Positions 17,108 to 25,676 of a DNA stretch of 64,000 bases are shown piece by piece; positions within the stretch are counted from its first letter, which is position 1; the number at the start of each line of letters is the position of its first letter. Location: assembly GCA_046727955.1 (NCBI GenBank), contig JBKPDO010000127.1, positions 1 through 64,000 on the forward strand, read 5' to 3'. Source of the stretch: DASVXQ01 sp046727955 (lineage in GTDB: Bacteria > Actinomycetota > CALGFH01). The notes below the pieces were generated by a model. It saw nothing but the letters and a program-made list of their open reading frames with translations, was not told the DNA's origin and did no database searches. A program made the position numbers and the translations under genes.

Positions 17108-17542
17108 ATGGGTGAGACGCGCAAGCGTGGTACCAGGACGACATTCCACCCCGGCTGGGAGCCTGGCACGCTGCCGGAGGAGGAGGTGCTGCGCCGTGGC
17201 GGCGCTCTCTTCGACGACGGCATGTACTGGGAGGCGCACGAGGTCTGGGAGGAAGTCTGGCGGCGCCGCAAGGGCCACCCCGACCGCGATTTTCTCAAGG
17301 GGATGATCCAGGGCGCCGCCGGCATGTGGCATTTCAGCCAGGGCAACTTCAAGGGCGCTCTGTCGGTCCTCGGCCGCGCGATCGGCTACCTGGAGCCCTA
17401 CCGGCCGTCCCGGGAAGGCGTCGACGTCGACGCCTTCAGCGGGGCGCTGCGCCGGGCCAGGTCCGCCTCCGCGCAGGGACTCGAGACCGGCCGGGCGTCC
17501 CAGATCGACGCCTTCAAGCTTCACCTCGGCGAGGTCAGATGA
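17108..17542 (+). CDS. DUF309 family protein
   Basis: A 144-aa helical protein with the DUF309 signature: 'ALFDDGMYWEAHEVWEEVWR' followed by 'FLKGMIQGAAGMWHF' and 'YLEPYRP'. The conserved H-E-x-W-E motif is complete. The biochemical function is not established. Its stop overlaps the start of the OB-fold gene (ATGA), so the two are co-translated. Confidence 0.88.
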   Translation: MGETRKRGTRTTFHPGWEPGTLPEEEVLRRGGALFDDGMYWEAHEVWEEVWRRRKGHPDRDFLKGMIQGAAGMWHFSQGNFKGALSVLGRAIGYLEPYRPSREGVDVDAFSGALRRARSASAQGLETGRASQIDAFKLHLGEVR

Positions 17543-17820
17543 TCGTGGCGCAGAACGAAGTGATCCCAATGTCGGCGGCACGGCCCCGGGTGCGGGCGCG
17601 CTTCGAGGGCGACGTGCGCAAGATCCGCATCCAGCCGCTCGCGGCCGTGCCGACCCTGGAGGTCGTGCTGGACGACGGCACCGGCCGGCTGACCGCCCTG
17701 TTCATGGGCCGCCGCGGCATCACCGGCGTCGACTGCGGCCGCCACCTCGCCATCGAGGGCACCCCGGTGGCGACCGAGCGCGGCCTCACGCTGTACAACC
17801 CGGCGTACGACCTCAGATAG
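17539..17820 (+). CDS. small OB-fold nucleic-acid-binding-like protein
   Basis: A 93-aa protein with a single OB-fold pattern: 'VRARFEGDVRKIRIQP', 'PTLEVVLDDGTGRLTALFMG' and a Gly-rich 'RRGITGVDCGRHLAIEG'. Similar OB-fold genes lie next to the TrkA (CeoB/CeoC) genes in mycobacteria, which fits the convergent TrkA pair here. Whether it binds nucleic acid or serves another role is unknown. The start overlaps the DUF309 stop. The stop codon sits inside a perfect terminator-like hairpin. Confidence 0.82.
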   Translation: MIVAQNEVIPMSAARPRVRARFEGDVRKIRIQPLAAVPTLEVVLDDGTGRLTALFMGRRGITGVDCGRHLAIEGTPVATERGLTLYNPAYDLR

Positions 17821-17836
17821 CCCCCTGGGCTATCTG
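17814..17836 (+). terminator. hairpin overlapping the OB-fold gene stop codon
   Basis: A perfect 10-bp stem CAGATAGCCC/GGGCTATCTG with a 3-nt loop; the TAG stop is inside the left arm. No T run follows. Confidence 0.6.
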
Positions 17837-17895
17837 AAGTCTCCCCGCCACGCGTCAGCCGGGACCAGGCAATCGCAGATCTTGTAGTCTTGACC

Positions 17896-17953
17896 GAGGG
17901 GCGAAGCCCCTCACTGCATCGGGGGGTTGCGGGGGGCGCCAGCGCCCCCCGCA
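17896..17953. terminator. two hairpins between convergent genes
   Basis: GAGGGGC-GAA-GCCCCTC (17896-17912) is followed by a perfect 12-bp stem TGCGGGGGGCGC/GCGCCCCCCGCA (17928-17953). The second abuts the stop codon of the minus-strand trkA gene. A bidirectional terminator is likely for this convergent junction. Confidence 0.6.
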
Positions 17954-17954
17954 G

Positions 17955-18701
17955 TCACGCCCGGCGCTGCTGGTTCAGGCTCTCGTCGACGGTGGCGCTG
18001 GGCGCGCCAGGCTCCTCGCCCGCCTCGCGGGGGCGCGTCTCGCCGACCAGTACCTTGCGCACGTAGTCCTCGCTCTCGACCGAGGTGACCGCCAGGACCT
18101 CGTCGCCAACCGCGAAGACGGTGTCCTCTTTGGGCACCACCACATGGCCCTCCCGGACCACGGCGACCACCGCCGCGTCGACTGGCAGCGTGAGGTCGCG
18201 CAGGGTGCGGCCGATCGAGGGCGAGCCCTCGGCCAGGGTCACCTCGTGCAGAGAGACCTGGCCCTGCTCGAACTGCATCAGCCGAACCATGCTCCCGACC
18301 GTGACCGCCTCCTCGACCAGGGACCGCAGGATGTGCGGGGTGGAGACGGCCACGTCGACGCCCCAGGCCTCGTTGAACAGCGCGTGGTTCTTGGGGTTGT
18401 TGACGCGGGCGACCACTCGGGGGACGGCGAACTCCTGCTTGGCCAGCAGGGAGATCACCAGGTTGTCCTCGTCGTCGCCGGTGGCGGCCACGACCACGTC
18501 GGCATGGCTCAGGCCCGCCATGACCAGCGAGAGCACCTCGCAGGCGTCGAACGGGAACCACTCCGCCCCCTGCAGCGTGCCCCGGGCCGCCTCGACCACG
18601 GCCGGGTCCTTCTCGATCAGCGTGACCTGGTGGCCAGCCGCCAGCAGGTCGGCGGCGATGAACTGGCCGACGTTGCCGGCCCCGGCGATCGCGACCTTCA
18701 C
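17955..18701 (-). CDS. TrkA-family potassium regulatory subunit (second pair, second gene)
   Basis: A 248-aa RCK protein, closely similar in layout to the one at 11147: Rossmann domain starting 'VKVAIAGAGNVGQFIA', the shared 'ATGDDEDNLVISLLAK' and 'VARVNNPKN' segments, and a TrkA_C domain at about 140-220. The C-terminal 25 residues are an extra hydrophilic tail. GTG at 18701 overlaps the stop of the preceding trkA gene (GTGA). This is the CeoC position. Two TrkA pairs in ten kilobases suggest an old duplication. Confidence 0.9.
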   Translation of the reverse strand: MKVAIAGAGNVGQFIAADLLAAGHQVTLIEKDPAVVEAARGTLQGAEWFPFDACEVLSLVMAGLSHADVVVAATGDDEDNLVISLLAKQEFAVPRVVARVNNPKNHALFNEAWGVDVAVSTPHILRSLVEEAVTVGSMVRLMQFEQGQVSLHEVTLAEGSPSIGRTLRDLTLPVDAAVVAVVREGHVVVPKEDTVFAVGDEVLAVTSVESEDYVRKVLVGETRPREAGEEPGAPSATVDESLNQQRRA

Positions 18702-19405
18702 GAGCGCACCTCCTGCCCGGCTGTCTCCTCGACCGGCAGGCGCTCCGTGGCCGGGCGCCCGGCGATGATCATCGGGCGGAGCTCCTCTAGCCCCTCCTCG
18801 TTCACGGCGAGGTGAATCTGGTCGCCCTCCTGAAGGAGCATGCCCGGCGTCGGGATGCGGGCGTGGCCGATCCGGGTCACCGCCACCACTCGGCGATGCC
18901 CATTGGACTCGAGCTGGTCCACCGTCCAGCCAACCCATGAAATAGGAAGCACCAGCGTCACCAGCGAGACCCCCTCGCTGGGGTCCTTCCAGTCCGAAGC
19001 GATCTCGTCCGGGATCAGGAACCGCATCACCTGGTCGGTGGTCCACTTGACCGTCGCCACCGTGGGGATGCCCAGCCGCTGGTAGATCTCGGCCCGGCGC
19101 GGGTCGTAGATGCGGGCCACCACGGTCGGGACCTCGAACTTCTCCCGGGCCAGGCGGGCAGCCACGATGTTGGAGTTGTCACCGTTGGACACCGCGGCGA
19201 AGGCGCCTGCTCGCTCGATCCCGGACTCGCGCAGGACGTCCTCGTCGAAGCCGTAGCCATGGACCTTCTGGCCCTTGAAGTCGAAGCGCAGCATCCGGAA
19301 CGCGATCTCGCGCTTATCGATCACGGTGACCGTGTGGCCCCGCGTCTCCAGCCGGGCGGCCAGCTCGGAGCCGACCCGGCCGCAACCCATGATCACGACG
19401 TGCAC
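18698..19405 (-). CDS. TrkA-family potassium regulatory subunit (second pair, first gene)
   Basis: A 235-aa RCK protein in the CeoB position: 'VHVVIMGCGRVGSELAARLE' at the N-terminus, 'SNGDNSNIVAARLAREKFEV' in the core and a TrkA_C domain towards the end. The GTG at 19405 has AGGAAGGAC upstream. Compared with the first pair it has a longer insert ('PDEIASDWKDPSEGVSLV') before the C-terminal domain. It is divergent from the KimA-type transporter, sharing a 200-bp intergenic region, which suggests joint control of transporter and gating subunits. Confidence 0.9.
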   Translation of the reverse strand: MHVVIMGCGRVGSELAARLETRGHTVTVIDKREIAFRMLRFDFKGQKVHGYGFDEDVLRESGIERAGAFAAVSNGDNSNIVAARLAREKFEVPTVVARIYDPRRAEIYQRLGIPTVATVKWTTDQVMRFLIPDEIASDWKDPSEGVSLVTLVLPISWVGWTVDQLESNGHRRVVAVTRIGHARIPTPGMLLQEGDQIHLAVNEEGLEELRPMIIAGRPATERLPVEETAGQEVRS

Positions 19406-19475
19406 GGTGAGTCCTTCCTGATGACCTGGTTGATGGCATCCTACCGCCGCATGCACCGCAAACCTGCTCATCCAC

Positions 19476-19513
19476 TAGTGCCGACCCCGGAGGGCGTTGG
19501 AGGGGAGGCACTA
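19476..19513. promoter_or_regulatory. 38-bp palindromic element upstream of trkA and kimA
   Basis: Arms TAGTGCC (19476-19482) and GGCACTA (19507-19513) enclose GACCCCGGAGG...TTGGAGGGG. The same conserved blocks occur at 13212-13329, where an extra 76 bp or so is inserted in the centre. It sits 70 bp upstream of the trkA GTG and 92 bp upstream of the transporter GTG. It could be an operator or part of an untranslated leader. Confidence 0.6.
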
Positions 19514-19605
19514 CGTTGCGGGTCGGCGTGGTCTAGGTGGCGGTGACAGGTCGATACTGAGAGCGTACGGAACACCCCACCCAGAGCAGGAGAGGAAGGA
19601 CCGGC

Positions 19606-21630
19606 GTGTCCACCGAGGCCAGGCCGAAGGTCGACGAGGCCCCCGAGCCGGAGCGTACCGCGACCGCGCGGCCGCCCGCCGCGCCGTCGCAGCGCTACCA
19701 GTCCCCGGGCTACCGGGCCAAGCGAGTCCTGCTGGGGCCGCCCTATAGGACCTCACAGCTGATCAACGAGCGGATCACCAAGCGGGTGGCGCTGGCGGTG
19801 TTCTCGTCCGACCCGATCTCCTCGACCGCGTATGCCACCGAGGAGATCCTGCGGGTGCTGGTCTTCGCGGCCGCCATCTCGCTGACCCTGCCGATCTCGC
19901 TCGCCATCGCCGGCCTGCTCCTCATGCTGGTGATCTCTTATCGCCAGGTCATCAGCGCCTACCCGTCCGCCGGTGGGGCATACGTGGTCAGTCGCGACAA
20001 TTTCGGCAACACGGTGGCGGCGGTCGCGGGTGCCGCCCTGCTCATCGACTACATCCTCACGGTGGCGGTGAGCGTCTCCAGCGGCGTGGGCAACCTGGTC
20101 TCCGCGTTCGGCCATCCCAACCCGCTGGAGCACTGGCAGGTCGAGATCGCGGTCGGTTTCATCCTGCTGCTGGCATGGGGCAACCTGCGCGGCCTGCGCG
20201 AGGCCGGCCGCATTTTCGCGATCCCGACCTATCTGTACGTGGTCAGCATAGGCGCGATAGTGGCGATCGGGCTCTACCGAGTGATGGCGGGCAGCATCGA
20301 CAAGATCGCCTACTCGGCAGCGGACCAGGCGGGCCTCGTCGGTCACGGGGTGCCGGTCGAGGCGGTCACGCTGTTTCTGGTGCTGCGCGCGTTCGCCTCG
20401 GGGACCACCGCGCTGACCGGCGTGGAGGCGGTCTCCAACGGCGTGTCGGCCTTCCGCCGCCCAGAGGCGCGGAACGCCAAGACGACCCTGCTGGTGATGG
20501 CGTTCATCATGGGCTCGCTGTTCCTGGGGATCAGCTTCCTCGCCGGCCACCTCGCCATCAAGCCATTCCAGGACGAGGTGCCGACGGTGCTCGCCCAGCT
20601 CGGCCAGCACGTCCTCGGGTCCAGCCAGCTCGGCCACGCCTTCTTCGTCTTCAGCCAGGGCGCCACCCTGATGATCCTGGTGCTGGCCGCCAACACCTCG
20701 TTCTCGGGCTTTCCGCTGCTGGCGTCGTTCGCCGCCGGGGATGCGCTGTTGCCGCGGCAGCTCCGCAAGCGGGGGCACCGGCTGGTCTACTCCAATGGGA
20801 TCATCGTGCTGTCGGCAGTCGCCGTCCTGCTGGTGCTCGCCTTCCACGCCAGCACTTCCGCGCTGATCCCGCTGTACGCCATCGGGGTGGTGATCTCGTT
20901 CACGCTGTCGCAGGCGGGCATGACCAAGCGACACTGGAAGGTGCGCGAGCGCGGCTGGCGCTACGGCCTGCTGGTGAACGGCGTCGGCGCCATTATCACC
21001 TCGGTGGTCCTTGTCGTGATCATCGCCGTCAAGTTCACCGCGGGCGCCTGGATGGTCTGCATCGCGATCCCGCTGCTGGTCGTCTTCCTGCTGCGCACGC
21101 AGAAGACCTATCGATCGGAGGTGGCCGAGCTCAAGGTCGAGGCGTCGCAGCAGCTCGCCCCGCCCAAGCCGCGCCATGAGGTCATCGTCCTGGTCGAGGA
21201 CCTCGACCAGGCCACCCTCGGCGCCCTACAGTACGCGCGCCAGCTCAACCCGCTGACGATCACCGCGGTGCACATCGCCATCGACCCCGACCATGCCCGC
21301 AAGCTGTCCCACCTGTGGGCGAAGGTCCATATCCCCGTCCCGCTGGAGGTGGTGGACGCCCCGGACCGCAACCTGCTCGCCACGGTCGAGGAGACGGTCG
21401 CAGAGCGGGTGCGCCCCGACACTCAGGTCTCGGTGCTCATCCCCAAGCGGTCGTTCTCGAAGTTCTGGCACCGGATCCTGCACGATCGAACCGCCCAGGG
21501 CGTCTTCAGGGTCCTGGGGGAGATGGACAACGTCAACGTGACCATCGTCCCGTTCCGTCTCGGCCGCCCCAGTGCCGGCCAGCTCGGCTCGCTCGGCTCC
21601 GACGACGTCCGCCGCCTCGCCCGGACATAG
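19606..21630 (+). CDS. kimA: KimA-type potassium importer (APC superfamily) with a Usp-like C-terminal domain
   Basis: A 674-aa protein with twelve apparent membrane segments (about 65-500) and a soluble C-terminal domain (about 520-650). It matches Bacillus KimA in key places: 'SYRQVISAYPSAGGAYVVSR', 'LLIDYILTVAVSVSSG', 'ALTGVEAVSNGVSAFRRPEA' and 'LAANTSFSGFPLLA'. KimA is a proton-potassium symporter inhibited by c-di-AMP through its cytosolic domain. GTG start with AGGAGAGGAAGG upstream. The first 45 residues are a charged Pro/Ala tail absent from KimA. Its flanking TrkA genes and KdpDE-like genes support a potassium role over amino-acid transport. Confidence 0.87.
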   Translation: MSTEARPKVDEAPEPERTATARPPAAPSQRYQSPGYRAKRVLLGPPYRTSQLINERITKRVALAVFSSDPISSTAYATEEILRVLVFAAAISLTLPISLAIAGLLLMLVISYRQVISAYPSAGGAYVVSRDNFGNTVAAVAGAALLIDYILTVAVSVSSGVGNLVSAFGHPNPLEHWQVEIAVGFILLLAWGNLRGLREAGRIFAIPTYLYVVSIGAIVAIGLYRVMAGSIDKIAYSAADQAGLVGHGVPVEAVTLFLVLRAFASGTTALTGVEAVSNGVSAFRRPEARNAKTTLLVMAFIMGSLFLGISFLAGHLAIKPFQDEVPTVLAQLGQHVLGSSQLGHAFFVFSQGATLMILVLAANTSFSGFPLLASFAAGDALLPRQLRKRGHRLVYSNGIIVLSAVAVLLVLAFHASTSALIPLYAIGVVISFTLSQAGMTKRHWKVRERGWRYGLLVNGVGAIITSVVLVVIIAVKFTAGAWMVCIAIPLLVVFLLRTQKTYRSEVAELKVEASQQLAPPKPRHEVIVLVEDLDQATLGALQYARQLNPLTITAVHIAIDPDHARKLSHLWAKVHIPVPLEVVDAPDRNLLATVEETVAERVRPDTQVSVLIPKRSFSKFWHRILHDRTAQGVFRVLGEMDNVNVTIVPFRLGRPSAGQLGSLGSDDVRRLART

Positions 21631-21635
21631 ATCGG

Positions 21636-23015
21636 TCAGGGCGACTTGATCGCCATGAACTCGCTGGTGTCGTCGCCCTGGCGGCGCTCGTCGCCGGAGA
21701 CGCGCTGGTCGGCGAGGCGACGGGCACGACCGCTCTCGCTGAAACGGCGCACCAGGTACGGCTTGGCCTGGCGGAACACCTCGGCGTAGGACTCGATGCG
21801 CCGCTCGGCCGCCGCCGCGCTGTCGTTGCGGGACTCGTGGACGAAGGTGGCCGTGCGGGCGAAGTACAGGGGGATCAGCGAGCTGACCAGCTCGTCGTGG
21901 TCGACGATCTGCGCGTTGTAGGCGAGCAGGTAGTCGTAGCAGATGCGGGCCCACAGCTCGATCGGCAGGCGGAAGCCGTCCGGCCGCTCGCCGGCCTGGT
22001 GGATGGCCTCCATCACCGCGGCGAGGTTCTCGGGGCCCAGCGCCTTGCGCCACACGTTCTGGTAGGTCACGTAGCCGTCGACGAAACGCCACAGCAGCCG
22101 GTCAGGGTTGACCTTGATCTCTTCGGTCGAGGTCTCCGACCGGAAGCCGAAGGTGCGCACCGGCCGGATGCCGTCGACCGCCAGCCAGTGGTCGGCGTAG
22201 CGCCCGGCCAGCGCGAACAGGCTTCCGACCACCTGGCGGAACATCGGGCCGAGGTCGCGGCCGGGGTCCTTGGCGTCGTGCAGCTTGGCGCCGAGGATCG
22301 CCTGGCAGACGCTGAAGTCCTCGCACAGTGCGACCGTGGTCATCCAGATGTCGACTCCGAAGCGGGCCACGTCGGTGTTCCACACGTCCTTGCGCGCCCA
22401 GTGGCCCGCCAGTCGTCCGGAGAAGCCGAAGTCGCCGCCGATCGGCTGGCGCAGCCGGTGCCCATAGAGCGCGGCGGTGAGCGGGAACGCCATGGAGTTG
22501 GTGATGGTGCCGTCGAACTTGTGCCGCTCGTACATGGGGGCGACCAGGTCGTACCCGAAGTAGAGGACCGGACCGATCAGCCGTTCGACCCACTCGGGGC
22601 TGACCGAGCGCAGGTCGGCGTCGAACACGGCGCAGGCCCTGGCGTCGAGCGATTCGGCGACCGTGAAGATCGCGCGGAATGCCGACCCCTTGCCGGAAAG
22701 GCCCGTGTAGGTGAAGGCGCGCTTATCGGGAATTTCGGCCTTGGGGTCGAGCAGGAGGACCTCCTCGTCGCCCTCGGTGGTCGCGGCGAGCGCGGCCTCG
22801 CGGGTGCCGTCGGTGGAGTGGCCGTCCGACACCACGACAAGGCTGCGGCGGCTCGGGAAATACTTGCGCAGACCAGTTTCGACGGCCCGTACGACGTGCC
22901 CGATGGTCTTCGCGTTCTGGAATGACGGGATGCCGATCAGCAGGTCGACGGTGTCGTAGGAGCTGAGCAGCTCGGCGGCGTCCTCGTTGAACATTTCGGG
23001 CGACAAGCTGGGCAC
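21636..23015 (-). CDS. family 2-like glycosyltransferase
   Basis: A 459-aa GT-A fold enzyme: 'DLLIGIPSFQNAKTIGHVV' at the N-terminus, 'VVSDGHSTDGTREAA', and a D-x-D in 'AVFDADLRS' for metal and nucleotide-sugar binding. The long C-terminal part resembles glucosylglycerate- or mannosylglycerate-type synthases, which make compatible solutes; that substrate call is a guess, though it would fit the neighbouring potassium/osmotic genes. The GTG at 23015 is favoured because GGGGGA lies eight bases upstream; an ATG at 22994 and a longer frame to 23078 are alternatives. The stop is 5 bp from the convergent kimA stop. Confidence 0.82.
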   Translation of the reverse strand: MPSLSPEMFNEDAAELLSSYDTVDLLIGIPSFQNAKTIGHVVRAVETGLRKYFPSRRSLVVVSDGHSTDGTREAALAATTEGDEEVLLLDPKAEIPDKRAFTYTGLSGKGSAFRAIFTVAESLDARACAVFDADLRSVSPEWVERLIGPVLYFGYDLVAPMYERHKFDGTITNSMAFPLTAALYGHRLRQPIGGDFGFSGRLAGHWARKDVWNTDVARFGVDIWMTTVALCEDFSVCQAILGAKLHDAKDPGRDLGPMFRQVVGSLFALAGRYADHWLAVDGIRPVRTFGFRSETSTEEIKVNPDRLLWRFVDGYVTYQNVWRKALGPENLAAVMEAIHQAGERPDGFRLPIELWARICYDYLLAYNAQIVDHDELVSSLIPLYFARTATFVHESRNDSAAAAERRIESYAEVFRQAKPYLVRRFSESGRARRLADQRVSGDERRQGDDTSEFMAIKSP

Positions 23016-23078
23016 GATAAAGGTCCCCCAATAGAGGATAGGCAATGTATTGACTTGACGATCCGATTGTGGACCCAC

Positions 23079-23513
23079 CTCGCCCGCGAGGTCGTACGTT
23101 CATGTACGCAACTTGGCAGACACACGAGCCGGCCTTCGCAGACGCGCTCCCGTCGCTCTCGCGCACCCGGACCTGTTCTCACCGGGGGGTTACGCTCGGC
23201 TTTGCTTCACTCGGTGGTGCCCTGGGCCGGGCCTCGCTAGTGAACCCCCCGGACCCCCCGGGCTATGACCGATAGCTCGTGTTGATCAGGTCGGATCGGT
23301 CCGGGGAGGCTATCCAATCCGCGCCGTAGACGACGATGATGAAGACGCCAGGCAGTGCTGTGGGCGGGAGGCCTCTCGGTGTGACGGGAGCGGCGGCCCT
23401 GGAGCACCTTCCTCTCGCCCCAGCGCTGCCGGCCCGTCTCCGCGGCGACCGGCCCACTTCCCCGGGGGCCGAGTTCGCTTGGTGGCTGCGCCAATAGGTG
23501 GGTTGGTAGCCAC
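23079..23513. other. non-coding stretch upstream of the glycosyltransferase
   Basis: About 430 bp without a credible gene. One long inverted repeat is present: CCGGGGGGTT near 23182 pairs with AACCCCCCGG near 23243, with a 50-bp loop. Nothing else recognisable. Confidence 0.5.
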
Positions 23514-24575
23514 TCAGTCAGGAAGCAGTGGCACGTGGCGCCGGCGGCGGTCCAGGACGACGTTGAGCGCGGCGCCGTACAGCACGAGCTGGCCGAACAG
23601 GCCGAGCCAGACCAGCAGCAGCACCACGCTCAGCAGCGACCGGGGGAGCGCCGCGACGCCCGCCGACCGCTCCGTCCACAGGGCAAAGCCGCGCTTGAGC
23701 ACCTCGACCCCGAGCGCGCCCAACGCCGCCCCGGGGATCTGCCAGCGCCACGACAGCCGGCGCGCGGGCAGCAGCCGGTACAGCAGCAGGAGCAGGAGCA
23801 GCATCGACAAGGGGCCCGCGAGCTGCTCGGTCAGCCGGAGCAGCGGTCCGGCGTCGCTGCCGAACACCGCGCGGGCGGCGTACTGGATCCAGACCGTGAG
23901 CCCCACCGAGCCGAGCAGCACCGCGCTCAGCAGCATCACGATCACGATGTTGAAGGCCTTCTGGCCGATCGGGTTGCGACCGGTCTCTACGCCCCACATG
24001 CGGTTCATGCAGGCGGTCATGGCGCCCACGAAACCGCTGCCGGCGTAGGCGACGCTCAGCAGACCGAATACCCCGAAGGCCACCCGCGCGTTGACGAACT
24101 GGTTGACCAGGTCCTTGCCCTGAACGCCCGGGAGGATCTGCCCGACCGCGGTCGAGACCGTGTCGCGGACCTGCGGGTCGGACCTGGCGATGGCACCGAT
24201 CACGAACGCCGCCAGCAGCAGCATCGGCACCAGCGACAGGAAGGTGTAATAGGCCATGCTGCCGGAGAGCAGCGCGCCCTGCGCTCGTGAGAAGGTCTGT
24301 ACGACCGCCCACGGCAGGCGCGTCGCCCGGTTGCGGCCGAGCCAGCGGTACAGGCGACCGATGGCGCGCTCGACCCGCGCCTCGGCGCGCGCCGCCCGCT
24401 CGGCAGCGGTGAGCTGCCGGTCCTCGTCCGCGCCGCCGTCGGGGAGCCCGTCGCCGTCGGGGAGCCCGTCGCCGTCGGGGAGCCCGTCGCCGTCGGGGAG
24501 CCCCTCATCCTCGGGGAGCCGCTCGTCCTCGGGGAGCCGCTCGTCCTCCCGATCGCGTGGCTCAGCCTTGGCCAT
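23514..24575 (-). CDS. YihY/BrkB-family inner membrane protein
   Basis: A 353-aa protein with six predicted membrane segments between about 95 and 340. The family core is clear: 'ALLSGSMAYYTFLSLVPMLLL', 'GLLSVAYAGSGFVGAM' and 'LVLYGAALNVVLDRRRR'. Many members are annotated as ribonuclease BN, a historical error; the true function is unknown. The N-terminal 70 residues are hydrophilic and contain six consecutive 6-residue repeats of the L-P-D-G-D-G / L-P-E-D-E-R type from an 18-bp DNA repeat. SD GAGGATGG precedes the ATG. Confidence 0.88.
   Translation of the reverse strand: MAKAEPRDREDERLPEDERLPEDEGLPDGDGLPDGDGLPDGDGLPDGGADEDRQLTAAERAARAEARVERAIGRLYRWLGRNRATRLPWAVVQTFSRAQGALLSGSMAYYTFLSLVPMLLLAAFVIGAIARSDPQVRDTVSTAVGQILPGVQGKDLVNQFVNARVAFGVFGLLSVAYAGSGFVGAMTACMNRMWGVETGRNPIGQKAFNIVIVMLLSAVLLGSVGLTVWIQYAARAVFGSDAGPLLRLTEQLAGPLSMLLLLLLLYRLLPARRLSWRWQIPGAALGALGVEVLKRGFALWTERSAGVAALPRSLLSVVLLLVWLGLFGQLVLYGAALNVVLDRRRRHVPLLPD
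24441..24548. repeat. 18-bp coding tandem repeat, six units
   Basis: Units of GGGGAGCCCGTCGCCGTC and a diverged form GGGGAGCCGCTCGTCCTC encode the charged N-terminal repeats of the BrkB-type protein. The length is a multiple of three per unit, so copy changes keep the frame. Confidence 0.85.
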
Positions 24576-24654
24576 GTTCCGTCCATCCTCGGGCCGGTCA
24601 GCTGCGCATATCCAGCTCAGCCTCTACCCATCATGACGTGACCCCGCTCCTCCC

Positions 24655-24735
24655 GCCGCCCCGGAGCCGGCCGGAGCCGCCCGGAGCCGGCCGGGGCCGC
24701 CCCGGAGCCGCCCCGGAGCCGCCCCCGACCGGTCC
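24655..24735. repeat. GC-rich tandem repeat between the BrkB-type and metallophosphoesterase genes
   Basis: Imperfect units of GCCCCGGAGCCG/GGAGCCGGCC repeat about seven times in the 168-bp non-coding gap (24576-24743). Nothing else is recognised in the gap. Confidence 0.7.
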
Positions 24736-24743
24736 GAGCGAGG

Positions 24744-25676
24744 TCAGGCGGGGTCAGGCTGGGGATGTGCCGCCTCGGGCGAGCGCTCCGGGACCGGCAC
24801 GAGCTCCAGGAGGGACGCCTCGGGGCGGCAGGCGAAGCGGAAGGGCGCGTACTTGCTGGTGCCGAGGCCGGCGCTCACGTGCAGCCAGCTCGAGCCCCAG
24901 CGGGACAGCCCACGCACCTGCCTGCGCGGCAGGTCACAATTGGTCACCAGCGCGCCGATGCCCGGGAGGCAGACCTGCCCGCCGTGGGTGTGGCCCGCCA
25001 GCACGAGCTGGTAGCCGCCGCGCTCGAAGGCGTCGAGGCTGTGCTGGTAGGGGCTGTGGACGACACCGATGCGCAGGCGCGTGCCGTTCCCGTCCGGCGA
25101 GGCCGCCACGGTCGGGTCGTCGAGGCGGATGTGTGGGTCGCTCATGCCCGCGAGCTCCAGCTCGCCGAGCCGCGCACGCCGGTTGGACAGCACCAGCCAG
25201 CCCATGCGCTCGAGCCCGGCGACCAGCTCGCGCCACGGGTTGTGGGCCTTGGGCAGCCGGCGTGGCCGGCCGGGGAGGAAATAGGCGAAGTAGTTCTTGA
25301 ATCGTGGCGGGAAGTAGTCGTTGGAGCCGAGCACCGCGACCGCGCCCACACGCGGGTGGAAGCGGCGCAGGGACTCGAGGACGACCTCGAGCGCGGCCGG
25401 CTCACCCAGGATGTCGCCGGTCACCACCACCAGGTCGACGGAGAGCCCGGCCAGCTCGGCGAGGAACCGCTGCCGCCTCGAGTCGCGCGCCAGCAGGTGG
25501 AAGTCGCTCAGGTGGAGGATCCTGCACGGCGGCTGCCCGCGCTCGAGCACGGGGACGGTCTCGCGCCGCAGCCGGTACCAGTGCCGCTCGACCAGAACGC
25601 CGTAGGCGACGCAGGTAGCCCCGGCCGCGGCGAGCGCGCCGACCACCGCGCCAGCACGAGTAGCCGTATCTCCCAC
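24744..25676 (-). CDS. membrane-anchored metallophosphoesterase (YkuE/YaeI-like)
   Basis: A 310-aa protein with one N-terminal membrane segment (about 7-25) and a calcineurin-like phosphoesterase domain. The metal ligands are visible: 'ILHLSDFHL' (D-x-H), 'VVTGDIL' (GD), 'LGSNDYF' (usually GNH/GND), and 'LAGHTHGGQV' (GHTHGGQ). Relatives hydrolyse UDP-2,3-diacylglucosamine or other phosphoesters at the membrane. GTG at 25676 follows GGAGGG closely and gives the expected N-terminus. It precedes the PonA2-like PBP region, as I recall for mycobacteria (metallophosphatase next to ponA2). Confidence 0.88.
   Translation of the reverse strand: MGDTATRAGAVVGALAAAGATCVAYGVLVERHWYRLRRETVPVLERGQPPCRILHLSDFHLLARDSRRQRFLAELAGLSVDLVVVTGDILGEPAALEVVLESLRRFHPRVGAVAVLGSNDYFPPRFKNYFAYFLPGRPRRLPKAHNPWRELVAGLERMGWLVLSNRRARLGELELAGMSDPHIRLDDPTVAASPDGNGTRLRIGVVHSPYQHSLDAFERGGYQLVLAGHTHGGQVCLPGIGALVTNCDLPRRQVRGLSRWGSSWLHVSAGLGTSKYAPFRFACRPEASLLELVPVPERSPEAAHPQPDPA

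Noticed and set aside
19406..19605. A ydaO-type c-di-AMP riboswitch upstream of kimA
   Set aside because: The conserved GACGGAGGAACC-like and GCCGAA-like segments are absent; only the unrelated TAGTGCC...GGCACTA element is present.
23514..24575. Calling the YihY/BrkB protein ribonuclease BN
   Set aside because: That annotation is a known historical misassignment; the protein is a polytopic membrane protein without nuclease motifs.
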